The notes beneath the pieces are model-generated. The model did no database searches, had not been told where the DNA came from, and saw nothing but the letters and a program-made list of their open reading frames with translations. DNA of 64,000 nt. Origin: Rhizophlyctis rosea (lineage: Eukaryota; Chytridiomycota; Chytridiomycetes; Rhizophlyctidales; Rhizophlyctidaceae). The position numbers and the translations under genes were made by a program. Shown here piece after piece: positions 48,878 through 60,796 of this stretch; positions within the stretch are counted from its first letter, which is position 1; the number at the start of each line of letters is the position of its first letter. Location of the stretch: the NCBI GenBank assembly GCA_027596075.1, contig JADGJC010000003.1:124001-188000 (forward strand), written 5' to 3'.

Positions 48878-49500
48878 TATGAGAGGTGTAGGAAGGCCTA
48901 CCAGGCCGACGATGTGGTTGATAGTGCTTCCCAAAGTCTAGCTTTAGGTCCAACGCACAGTCAAGATTAGACTGATAGGTGGTGCATCGAAGGGACCAAC
49001 GTGGGCAAGTGGCAGACCGGCAGTAAGTTGATTTTGAACGGAAAGTTGGAAACCAGATTGGGTGATGGGCTGCGGATTAGACTGGCCAATTTAGCCAATT
49101 TTAGCTCGATGACGCTTCATCCGACTCCCATCTTCCCACTTCCCACCTTTCCCCACTTCCATCTCCATTCTTTTCCATCTGTCTTCCCACCTGGGCTCGC
49201 CCACTCGCAAAAGACTGACAGGTCTCAGCAAGCAATACCTGCTCGACAGCTCATGTTAGCATCCCCGAAACTATTCAGAACAAAGTTGAAAGCGACGTAA
49301 CAAATAGTGCCCTTTGCCCCCAAACGTCATAGATAGTGCTCCAATTCGAAATTATCGAAAGCCTGGCGTAGGTCTCTCAACTTTTACATATCACCGCTTC
49401 ACATATTTGCTGTCATGGAAAATTTGTACACCTGGCGCACAGGTCTGTGCTATTTTTGACCGACCCTCAAGTTACACTCACAAGTAACAAACCGGTTGCT
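48878..49500. other. Divergent promoter region
   Basis: This separates TAF1 (-) from the small gene at 49501 (+). It has CT-rich stretches at 49130-49200 and no supported coding sequence. Confidence 0.4.
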
Positions 49501-50107
49501 ATGGAACAGCCACAAGCGAAGCACCATGCTTTGTCTGCAACAAATACAGTTATGCCGTATTGGTATGGTGTTGATTCCTCAGATGCTAGAAGCCCAATTC
49601 TAAACCAATCCGCTAGACTAATGGCGTTGATTGGTTCTATACATGCGTAAACCACATCAATGATCCGAGGTATGATAATCCATGCTGTACCCAAGCATCC
49701 ACAACCTTACGAAACCAGCCCTTGATTACTTTGCAGCTTCTGCACTCCCCTAAACCCACCAGCCCCGCCGGCAACCCCATCAACTGCTAGTGCATCGGCT
49801 GCACCGAAGCAGAATGCCCCACAAAAGCCGGCAGGAGGTGAAGCCAAACCTGCAGAGGGTGGGGATAAGCCGGGGACACCAGATCCCAAAAGTGCACCTG
49901 CCCCTGCCGCACCACCACAACCAAAGAATTTTATTCTAACGAACAACATATACTGTAAGTGAGCGATATCTTCGTCATTTCAATTCGTCGCAGCTAAGTT
50001 TTCATGCAGATCTGCGGGAAAATGAGTTGAAGAAGAGAACCATGCGTAAGGAGGCAAAAGCAGTATCGGCAAGGCTTCCATCAGTACCAAAGAGTATGCA
50101 AAGATAG
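49501..50107 (+). CDS. Small protein of unknown function, 153 residues
   Basis: Exons 49501-49646, 49737-49954 and 50010-50107 join in phases 2 and 1. The N-terminal part (PYWYGVDSSDARSPILNQS, then LMALIGSIHAFCTPL) looks compact and conserved-like. The middle is Ala/Pro/Lys-rich linker. The C-terminus (NFILTNNIYYLRENELKKRT, MRKEAKAVSARLP) is a charged helix. I do not recognise it. The three-part layout suggests two short ordered ends tied by a flexible linker. The in-frame ATG at 49447 would give a longer N-terminus, but 49501 precedes the ordered part directly. Phase agreement across both introns is the main support. Confidence 0.65.
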
Positions 50108-50729
50108 TTAACGTCAATCAGTGGTAGAGTATCTCCCGTTGGCTTAGGTAAACCGCGCTTTTTGGGTAGTGTTCAGTGAAGTAGTTGCACATAGGGCTGT
50201 TTGTATGTACCAAGTTGTTCTTGCTGGCTAAGAAAGGATTCGGGTGAGCTAAGTTATCGGTATGACGATCTTGTCCCATGCAAACCTGTGATATCCCATG
50301 CTTGACGACCCGTCGATATCCCTTACATCATTTCCAATGCGAGTATGGCGTCTTTAAGATTTCCAACACTGCACTACAATCTTTGCATTCAACCAGTAGA
50401 CCCGGAGAAATTCAATACATTCATGAACCTGCACTGCCGCACATCGCCATTGAATGGCAGCAAGCACATGACAAACCAATCAATCTATCATCCCAACGAT
50501 CGCAATTGATGTGATCACCCGCCCCAGAACCTCTGGCTTACGTATCCTAGCCATAAGACCCTGAAATCACTGATGTCACAGGCTGCTGCTCAATAGCAAT
50601 CTTCCTGCAATAAATTGTCGGGATGCGCAGACAAGTTTTCCATAAAAGCGGATCCCTCTCCATGGACCAGTTCCCTGACTCTATATATGCCTCATAGCCA
50701 TACGTCTTTGAATTTGAAAGGCAGGCACC
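50108..50729. other. Intergenic
   Basis: Non-coding by eye, between two plus-strand genes. It should hold the promoter of the CSC1/OSCA-type gene. Confidence 0.4.
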
Positions 50730-53700
50730 ATGTCCCTACCTCCAAGTCAGCAAGCCATCCTTGCAGGAGCAGGGAACACCTCCATTTCGACCTTCTTGGC
50801 TGCAGCCGCGTTCAATACTGCCACGGCTGTGGGGTTTCTGTCTGTCTTTCTGTTCTTCAGGACTAGGGTTCCCGAGGTATACGTTCCGCGGACCTACTGT
50901 GTGCCGGAAAAGTAAGTGGTTTGCTGAATCGCCATACTCAATGTAATCGGGCACTTGTCATTCAACACAACACACACTCCAACCCCAGAAACCGTTCCCC
51001 ACCTATACGCGGCACATCATTCCTGCGCGCAGCACTGCAAACACCAGATAGAACCATCCTGGACCGCGTGGGCGCAGACGCATGGTCCGTCATCTTCTTC
51101 ATGCGCAGTGCATTCAAGTTTTTCGGCATTGCAGCTCTTATTTCGGCAGCGATACTGATTCCAACACATTGGTCTGGCGGTTTGCATTTGAGTGGTTTGA
51201 GCGCATTGACGTTAGCGAATGTGTCTCCGTCGGAGAAAAAGAGGTTGTGGGCGCATTTGTGCGTTAGTTGGATTTTATGTGGTATGTTGACGGTAATGGA
51301 TACTTCATAGACCTCTCTGATGTGCTCATCCTGATAACCTCCAACAGCGGGGTGTATGTACACCATCCACCACCTCCTCCGCAAAGCCGCCTACCTTCGG
51401 CACACATTCCTCATCTCTGAACCCCAACGAAAATCCGTCTCCGGGTACACCCTCCTCCTCCGCGACATTCCTCGCCGTCTTCGGGACCCGGAGAAACTTC
51501 GCATCCTCTTCAACCGCGTCCAGCCGGGCAGCGTGCATGCGGTGATTGTCTTGAAGGATAGCAAAACTTTGAACGATTTATGGAGGAAAAGGCGGAAATG
51601 TTTGTTGGCGCTTGAGGAGAGTGTGCATGAGTATTTGAGGGGGGTGACGAAGGAAGGGAGGGCGAAGGGATGGGTTGTTGAGGAGAGGTCTGGAGTCAGT
51701 AATGCGAGTCATGGGACGGGTGGGGAGTATGAGTTTGAGGCGGTTGCGAAATCAGCGGAAGGTGGGCCGGATGGACCGCAGGACGGGGATCAGAAAGAGG
51801 AGCAAAAGCAAGACGACACACATCATGAGCAACCATCTGAAGAGAACCACAGCCCACCTTCCCCCTCCGCTCCTCCAGACCCCACACAACCCTCCACCCA
51901 GCCCCACGAAGTAATAATCAACATGCCCCACGAAGCCCTCTACCCACCCACCACCCACCAAACCCCCAAAGGCGGCAACTCACCCGACCACACAACCCTC
52001 CACCCCCCACCCCGCCTCCCAAAACTAACACCCCCCACCCGCCAGCCCCCGCTCGACCGCGACTCAACAATGTACGACTTGGATCGCGAGAAATCGCTGC
52101 AAGGTCTGCCACAAGACGCTTTACCCCCGTTCACGACTGAGGATTCTCCGCATGATCCTAACACTCCAACACCCAAACCAGATCCGGATTGGGAGAGCGA
52201 GGAGGTTGTTGTTGCGGTTGGGGAGGGTGGTAAAGGTGGTGAAGTCGACGTCGGGGAGGGTGACGCTACGCCAAAGGAGTCATCACCAACCCCCAAAACA
52301 CTCCTCGAACACCCATCTCCCCACCAACTTCCACCCATCAAAACCCAACCACCCCTTTTCCCCACTCACCCCACACCCTCAACCCCCCGCCCCTCCACCC
52401 GCCCCCACCTCCTCTCCCCCTACACCGACACAATCACCACCCACATCCAAACCCTCCGGCACATCTCCTCCCTCATGCACCGCAAACGCACCGCCCTCTC
52501 TCGCGGCACCGGTCGCACCATCGGCGCTGCCTTCATAGTTTTCACGGACCTCTTTTCGCCGCATGTCGCCGCCCTCGCGAATATCCATGGCCAACCGGGG
52601 GTGATGAGCGATAAGAGTGCGGGAGTTGATCCGAGTGATATTATTTGGAAGAATTTGGGAATGGGGTATGAGATGAGGGTTTTGCGGTGGTGTGTGGCTA
52701 CTGTTGCGACGGTGGGGTTGACGTTGGCTTGGGGGTTGATTAGTGAGTTTTTTGAGTTTACTGGGTTTTATGCCTGGAATGGGTTTCGAAGTTTACTAAA
52801 GGAAATAATGATTTTTACTCCCTAATTGATCATAGCTACGTTCATCTCCTCCATGGCATCACTCGATAAACTCACCAAGGTTCGACGCGCCCGCGCCTTT
52901 TTCCCATTCTCGGACAAAAACGATTACTCACGTTGCCTCCTGTTTCAACGTTTATCTACACCTAGACGCTCCCATTCCTGAACTTCTTCAACACGTGGAA
53001 TCCGGCCCTCAAGGCAGTCATACAGGGTGTCCTGCCCACAATCTTTGTCACGATCGTCTTTGCGTTGATTCCAGTCATTATGCGATGTGAGTGTGGCATT
53101 CATGGCTCGAAACTTGGATCACCACATACCGGGACAGAACACTGAATGCATCATTCCCAAACAACCAACAGTTCTATCCGAATTTGCTGGCCTGCCAACC
53201 AAAACTGCCATTGAACAACGACTCATCACGTTCTACTTCATATTCTTGGTGAGCAGCTTTACCCCTCCTTTCTTCGTCATGTTTGCGCGTACCCGCGCCA
53301 AAAGGGGACAAAATCCACCTAATCTAATCTATCCCATACAAACCAAAACAACAAAAACCAGGTAGTAAACGTCCTCCTAGTAATAACAATCTCCGGCTCA
53401 ATCTTCACTTCAATCCGCAACATGCTCGAACACCCTTCCTCAATCGCAAACCTCCTCGCAACATCCATCCCAAACGTTTCCAACTTCTACGTTAACTACA
53501 TAATGCTGCTCGCTCTCTCCGGTCCCTCCTCCGAACTTTTACAAATTCTCCCCCTGCTCATACGCATACCCGGACGGTGGTGGTTCGGTCATACTGCAAG
53601 AGCGGTGAGATGGTTCAATGGACCGGTATTATTCTTGCAGGGCACAGTGATGGCGCAACATGCGTTTATTTTTGTGGTGGGCATGACGTATTGTACGGTT

Positions 53701-54815
53701 GCGCCGTTGGCGTTGGTGTTTGTTGTGGCGTATTTTGGGTTTTGGACTGTTGCGTATGGGTATCAGATGCAGTGAGTACTCTTCGATCGTTCTTTTCACC
53801 CCTTCGCTCGGTTCTATGATCAGAATTGTTTACTTATGTCTGTTCTTCCCCATCAAAAAACTTCAGATACGTCTACACCCACCTCCCCGAAACCGGCGGC
53901 CTCTACCTCCACACAACAACACGCAAACTCTTTTGGGGCCTCTACATCCACCAACTAACACTAGTGGGCCTCTTCTTCCTCAAAGAAGCTATCATCCAAG
54001 GCTTCATAATGCTCATCGCCGTCGCATGCACCATCATATTCCACTTCCATTCCAATCTTTACCACCCACTCATGGGAGCCGTTCCCGCAAAAGCGGTGAT
54101 AGATATAGAAAGCAAGTTGGCGGCTGGGTATGAGGAAGGGAAGATGGCAAATAACAGGGCAGCACGTGGACGAAGCGGTGGGGAAGGCAAAGAAAATGGG
54201 CGCAGTAAATGCGCGAATGATGTTGGGGAGCTGCCGACACCGGACCAGAATAGGTTCTGCCATAACGGACGCGGATGGCTGGATCGTGAAGCGGCACGAT
54301 GTCGTGTAAGCTACACTGACCTTTGTCATTGCTCTCAAGCCGGTGGTGAAGTCAGTCTTTCATCCCCGAATTCCCAATCCACGCTAGCAGACCCAACGGA
54401 CCCATCACGTGTCAGTCCCACCAGCGCCGGAACACTTACAACCCTCTCTTCAAACGACCTCTCCTCCTCCGCCTCCCTCCTTCGACGTCGCGCCTTTGGG
54501 CAAGGGGATGCCTCATCAACAACCAGCATGTTCCCCTCCCTCCCCCGTTTCTGTGATCTTCTCGCCAGTCGTCACTATGCTGGACCTCCAGACTTTGCGG
54601 AACTCCTATCTCCACCAGCGGCAAGATCAGGACCTGTTAGAGTGTATGTTGCCCGGGATCCGTATGGGATTGCGGAGGGAGAGATCCGACAGGAAGTTGA
54701 GGGTGCAGATTGTGCAATTTTCAGTACGGAGTATGCTACAATGACTGTGGAGGGGAAGATTACGGTGCAGGGAGATGCGTGTCATGTATTTAGTGATTTA
54801 GATGATGTTCAATAG
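50730..54815 (+). CDS. CSC1/OSCA/TMEM63-type mechanosensitive cation channel
   Basis: Eight exons: 50730-50911, 50989-51281, 51348-52742, 52836-52879, 52966-53086, 53172-53248, 53362-53771 and 53867-54815. They give 1156 residues; relatives usually have 750-900. The order is typical: an N-terminal membrane helix (TATAVGFLSVFLFF) and VYVPRTYCVPEK, two more helices with WSVIFFMRSAF, a cytosolic domain (SVSGYTLLLRDIPRRL), then the channel core (ISSMASLDKL, FLNFFNTWNPALKAVIQGVLPT, GLPTKTAIEQRLITFYF, IPNVSNFYVNYIMLLAL, YVYTHLPETGG). Known members open on membrane tension or osmotic stress and pass cations including calcium. Unusual is an insert of roughly 265 residues (about 258-525) of Pro/Thr/His/Glu-rich low complexity inside the cytosolic domain. 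A further Ser-rich tail follows the last helix. Confidence 0.9.
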
Positions 54816-55028
54816 GGGCTGTGAGATGCGGCAAGGAGCAAATGGGGGCGCAGTTGATGTTTCTTACATAGTTTTTGTAATGCTGTATGTATATTCAAAA
54901 TATATGGACCTGCGGAGACTGAAAAGAGTGCTACCAATTTTACAATTGAAAAATCGCCGGATCCTTCAACTGGCCATACTATCCTATCCTATCCTATCCC
55001 ATCAGCTGAGCGCCTGCATGAAAACTTT

Positions 55029-55805
55029 TCATGCTTCTCGCAGAAATCTTTTCAGTACTCTGAATTTGTAAGAGTCCTGACCGAGGTTACTCTCCATACT
55101 ATCAAATAGACCTTGTGCATCGATGGCCACCTTCATCCACACCGCGCCTGGCACAAGATGCTGGGCTTGCGGATATTTCAAGGACAAGGACTGCAGAACC
55201 CGAGGTGTCAAAGCAGGGGAGGGTTTCCAGTCTTCGGTAGGGCAGATCAAAGGTGTGATAGCAGCGTGCATGTCGTGGTCAACGCCATGGCCCCAAATGA
55301 GAACCGTTTCAAGTTTGTGGGCGTCGTCGGTCATTGGAAGAACGACTTTTGACAGGTGTTCAACCGTCATGTGGTGATGTGTGAAGTCTGGTAGAGAGGC
55401 TAAGTCGTGGAAGAGTTGGCTCAACCTAAATGGACAGATAATTCCGGTGAGCGGAAGAGCCTGTGAATTTGCGCATCATAGGTCATACCTCTCACAGCAC
55501 TTTTCAATCAAATCATCCATTCCCAAAAAGTCGGCGTTGCGGTATAAGCCAATGCATGTGTCTGCCGAGGACTTCTTCACGAACTCGTGATTAGCCGACA
55601 AGGTCAAGGAGAATAGGTGCGGGGCAGGAAGAGTCATATCTATTGTGCTGGGGATTGGCAAGTTTGCTGTTTCGTGATAGGTGAAAACGGATGAGAAATG
55701 AGCTGAGTTGCAGGTTTTGAGGAATTCAATTGGGAAATGGAATGAGAACGGAAGGGAGTTAACTCTGATGGTGAGACTGGATGCTTCGTTGGTGGACGTT
55801 TCCAT
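55029..55805 (-). CDS. BTB/POZ-like protein, 237 residues
   Basis: Exons 55805-55489 and 55425-55029 join in phase 2 across a 63-base intron. The first exon ends with GLYRNADFLGMDDLIEKCCERY, which matches the last strand and helices of a BTB fold ('Y..AD.L.M..L...C'). The N-terminal strand part (LTIRVNSLPFSFHFPIEF) is degenerate. The second exon is helical (LSQLFHDLASLPDF, VLQSLSLKYPQA) and has no known domain. BTB proteins commonly dimerise or bind Cullin-3, and this could be an adaptor, but the weak match keeps function open. There is no signal peptide or membrane helix. Confidence 0.65.
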
Positions 55806-56876
55806 GTTGTGCTATCTATGTGAATCTTGATGCAATTTCGGGGTGAAGCAGCTGAGATGGAAGAATAAGGATGTGATGTTTTGCCCCATGAGCTGGGGGT
55901 CTTTTATATCTGCTAGACCGCAATGTATTACAAGTAATCAATCCTCTTTTCCTTGCATATGGGCCATGAGAAATGTTTCGCGTCTATTGGTTTCACACAT
56001 CCTGCATCAGTGAAACTGTCGCATGTTGCCATACTTGGCATGCACAACCCGCTTTATCTCCGGTGTGAAACCAACCATCCTCAGCCCCGGTCAGTGTCCC
56101 ACCCTCAGTGGTCCATTACACTATCAACTTTGCAATCCGCAGCATGTTTCATTATGCATGATTCATGAGATATCCAATTGAAAACCTTTTGGACCCTCGC
56201 GTCGAATGTGGAACGCCACATGTGCCACAATTGATCGTAGCGGCGATTGCAAATGCAAAGTCCAAAACTTTGTGTCCAAACCCGGTTTCTTCCAAACTTT
56301 TAAAACTGATCTGCAATTCACTTCACCAACTTCACTCATAATGACTGCCGTTCCAAAACCCATCTACCAAATAAACCGCGCATACGCCTTTGTGGCCGTA
56401 CTAGCCGGCATGGCAGTAGGTAGGGCGCCCACACTTCCTCCCGCGGACCACGACTTCAACTTACCCATTCCGCAGGAACAAACATCGTCCAACATTTTCT
56501 CAAACCGGATATGGTAGGTGAAAACCCCGTCCAGACGAAGCTCTCTGACTGCTTTTCATACCTTTATAACTTACCTACTCCCCAAAGACCATTCCCGATA
56601 TATTGGTGGATAAAGAAGTAGCCAAACGGGAAGCAAAGGCCGCAGCCGCCAAGGAGGCGGGAAAGACATCTGCACCATAACTTCTTACGTCGTCTTCGGA
56701 CGCCCAGGACGTCGGGTTCCGCTTCGCTAATTGTATATACTGTTCATACTTACCTAACATCGCAAATACCAATAGAATTCAATATAACACCACTCCAGAA
56801 TCGCTCTGGGTCATAGAGGGGAGGGGACCTAGGTCGCAGACTTTTAATTTTGCTAGCGTCACTTGGAAGTTCAATC
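55806..56876. other. Intergenic with possible small-gene remains
   Basis: Plus-strand segments at 56341-56415 (hydrophobic helix RAYAFVAVLAGMA) and 56587-56680 (VAKREAKAAAAKEAG) look like pieces of a small membrane protein, but no splice combination keeps one frame. No other feature was seen. Confidence 0.35.
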
Positions 56877-59800
56877 CTATCTTGGTATACCCGCTCCTAT
56901 CCCGCAACACTTTCCTCTTCCCCCTACAACACTATGCCTAAGACACCAAAAGCTACTACCAGGATCTATCAAATATCTTCCTCTTGTTCTCACCCTTCTC
57001 CACCCCTTCACTCCCAACCCCCTTACATCCGCTACCTCCTCATCCCACCAGGTCGGCCTACTATCCAAATATCCCCCCTTCAACCTCTTATGAACCTGCA
57101 AATTCTTTATAGGCCTACCCGAAAATTGCAAATTAATTCCCGTCCTCCCAACAGCCGTAACTCCCATCCGTCCCACCAACCTCAATCCCATTCCCCCACT
57201 CTCCTGCTGCACTCTCGCCTCATCCGCCAACTTCTTCCCCGCATACTGCGTAACCAACACCGCCGGAATCCCAATCACATCAACCCCATCCACCCTTCCC
57301 GGCGCATCCAACGGGTCCGAATCACTCTTACCCGCCGACGCCATTTGGAATATATGATTATCATGATTGACAACAATCACGCCAATCGCCCCCGCCTGCT
57401 CAGCCAACATCGCCTTCTCCACAAACATGCACCCGCCCCGAGACACCAAAACAAATCGTCCACTGACATGTTCCCGTTGAACCTCCGAATACATCTCGCA
57501 CCCCGTCAAAGGCACGTCCATCAACGAAAACGGTCCAGAGACCTCTCGCGTCGGATCTTCCGACAAAACCGCCAACGTACCCTCCAAAATCTCCCCCCAC
57601 AACAGCTTCGGTCCAAACGCCGCCGGGCTAGCGTTCACCTCCACTTCCGCCTCATCACCATCAGGTAAGGCCACGAATGCCGTCAAATGCGCGTGTTCAT
57701 GCATGTCCGCTACTTCCGCATCGTCCCTGATATCGTCCTCGACGTTCCCGACAATCGCCGTGACACCGTCCCGCGGAACTTGCAAAACCTGACCTGGATC
57801 CATCTCCACGTCATTCACTTTCCAGATGATGAACCCGTCCGCGGGGCCATCGAGGCGCAGCGACAACGTGACGCCGGCAAGGTTGTCCACTATGACGCTT
57901 TCAAATGTCTTTATGATTGTGAGCCAAACTTCCATTGTCAAATGAGCTCCAACAAAACTACGTACCCGAGTGATATTTGCTTTCTCATACGGACTTCCAT
58001 CTTTTGGCTCAACCCTAAGTTGTGAAAAGACAAAGAGAGGTTGGTTCATCGTCTTATGACGACAAGATGGCGACTGCTCGACTGAACACGAGAAAAGCCA
58101 AAATGGCAGAAAGCTGCACCGATCAACATGCGTACTTGACTTCATGTGATTGGATCAACGCAGATCCAGGCGTGTACGCGGAGAATGCCTCGCAAACCCC
58201 ACTCCAATCCTCCGGATCAATGTACCCGACCAAACGGTCTATTGCAGCTACCTCGGCTGGAGGTAATAGCGGTCCTTTGCGTAGAAGCCATCCTGGGAAG
58301 TGTGTTGATTGCGTATTTGGGCAAACCCAGTTTGGCACCTGGGGATCAGTCATGTATTTCCGTGGTAGTGGTAGGAAATGTCCTTCTGCAGGACTCTCAT
58401 CAGTACCCCTAATTTGTCAGCCTTTGACGATCACACATACCAGTCGTGATTACGAAGTTGTCGTCGAGTTTGTTTACGAAATTATCTAGAAATTTGATGG
58501 TTAGCGTCCTCGCGTTTGTACGAGGCAATGCATTTTTGCCAAACCTTCATCAAAAAGCAGATACAAGTATTTCAACGTCTCGCTCAAAAAGAAGCTTTCC
58601 ATCCGATCCTCGTGACGACCGGTACTGATATCATGAATGGACGCAAATCCGCATGGAACTCGGGCAGTAGCTTCCAGATCATTCAGGATGATTTCCCCAA
58701 CTTCAAGATAATGCGGATCCTTCGTTGCCTAAACCCTTATATCAGTGCACGATCAAGCATTCATCAATACGGGATAGCTGGTACCCGATATAGCATATAT
58801 GTCGACTCAACGAACTCAGGCCGAAGCGGATAATTCGGTATGTTGGGTGCCTTATGTCTGAAGTCGAACCGCTCAGGCAATCCTCGATATCTCCGCCAAA
58901 TGCTGAAGTAGACGTGATGATGCCGTATTGCGCTGGGAAGATCGCCTACCAATACCTGAAGTGCGAGTGAGTAACATATCTCATTGTCAATTAGCGCTAA
59001 TACCTCACCTGTAACCCCGGAAAAAATGCAGCCAGAGAGTCTATCCACGTTGCCATCAGTCCACCATTCTCCATGTTGACTTGCTTATACAAGTACCCAT
59101 CAACATCTCGGATATGTTGAAGTATTGCCTTATATGCATCCGAAAATATGGATCCGTACGAGTGCTCTCCGAAAAGGACGTATGCTTTGAAAAGATACTT
59201 TGTAAAGCAGATAAGCTCCTAAAACGCAATCATACAATCAGAAGCCAATCTGACATACCTCATAGAATGAATCTACACCTGCTCCGATTCCAGCCATAGC
59301 AACTAGCCACTGTGGGATCATGTGTCAATTGAAGTATCCTTCGACTTCCCGGTCGCGTAGTCTCACCTTTCCGGTCTGGACGTCGAAAGAGTTTCCCACC
59401 AGGTTGATATCCGATCGATATGCCCACACCATCTTTGTCGCCTGGATTTCTTCTTGTCAGACTGAACGTGCTTGGTATTGAAACTTCTATGACTAACCAT
59501 TCGGGCAGCTTTCTTCACACAACATGATTAGCAGTCCATACCATCAGCTGAATGATCATCACACTTTACCTCATATTTTGGATCCCCTGTCAACCTGCTT
59601 AATACGCCAAACTCGAGCAGTAGAGTACCGGCGCCAGCTGTACATGTCGAGTTCGTTTCTTCTGGCAATACACCCGTGCGAAGGTTTACCTGCTGCAGTG
59701 ATTAAAAAACACGACGAATTTCGCGAATCACCAGAAATCACTAACACGTGGCATCGGCATACGCGTGCGCGTATTGAACGCGGGCATGAGACGATTTCCG

Positions 59801-60529
59801 AGATCACGCGCCATAGTCAACAGCTCTCCTTTGTACCATGGCAGACTGTAGCCATACTCTGGTGAGGTGGCCAGCAGGTGCGCTGAGAGAAGAGACCCCA
59901 GTACCCGAATTGTCACTTCAAAGACCTGAACGCGTGAATCCTGGTTGAAGTTGACATGCTTTATGACCAGCTGTACGGCTTCCTCGAATGCTGGGCGGTC
60001 TCGCATGATCTATCGTTTTGGTTTGAGACATCGTCGTTGCAGCCTTTCACTCATTCTAACTGACCGCGTGAGAGTCAAGAGAGTCCACAAGCGTCACAGA
60101 GAAGTTGCCGAGAACGTCGTTGATGTTCCTGCTTGCGTTTGGTTACCGAAGCAACCAACAGACCAACCGGCACTGCCCACCCACCAGTTGTCCGGGTCAT
60201 GGACGTCTTTGGATCGTCCATTGCAATACAGTGGATTCAGTTCGTCAAGAGGAAATGCATATTTCATATAGCTTCGGTATCCTAGGGCAGTCTTGGAGTA
60301 TGAGGTTTGTGGCACAGACAAAAATGCTCTTGGCCACCATACCGTGGTCAAACATTTCCTTCGTCTTATCCCTGCCCGTGGTGTTAAGTTCAGAGAAGCA
60401 CAGTCGCAAGCTGCTGGTGGCATACCTCAGAAGCAACCGTCTTTCACTGGACATGCCTCGGCATATTGCGGCAAATTGCGCAAGTGCGATCAGAAGGACA
60501 AGCCAGCTGCCGGTTGAAGGCTGCAACAT
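56877..60529 (-). CDS. EDEM3-like GH47 alpha-mannosidase with PA domain (ER quality control)
   Basis: Sixteen exons: 60529-60426, 60371-60343, 60281-60185, 60131-60065, 60009-59746, 59689-59570, 59512-59498, 59441-59367, 59309-59259, 59197-59009, 58955-58785, 58728-58545, 58485-58441, 58385-58136, 58014-57966 and 57908-56877. They give 913 residues; human EDEM3 has 932. It starts with a signal peptide ([17 protein letters not shown]). The GH47 domain is complete by motif: [111 protein letters not shown] and [23 protein letters not shown] domain follows ([32 protein letters not shown]). The family trims mannose from misfolded glycoproteins so they enter ERAD. There is no KDEL-like end. One exon is only 15 bases (KAARM). 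Confidence 0.9.
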
Positions 60530-60796
60530 GGTTGCGGAAGCACCACAAGCGCGACTTGGACACGGAGAATGTAGACAGCTTGAAGATAGAACGGTGCTCC
60601 TCCCGTCCTACTATAGCGTAGCGTACCACATGCGTCAAACAGCTATGAAATGGAAAAGTACTGGAAGGCGAGAACGAGGGAGAGAGGGAGCGACAGGACG
60701 GCCACGCGTGTGAGTGTGTGTCACGATGACGCACAGACGCGTGAGCCAAGCCCCAACCGTGGGAATGGGAACGCCTTTACCACGCCTTCAAACAAG

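Noticed and set aside
56341..56680. Two segments that could form a small single-helix mitochondrial protein
   Set aside because: Every splice combination I tried leads to a stop at the junction, so a gene cannot be supported.
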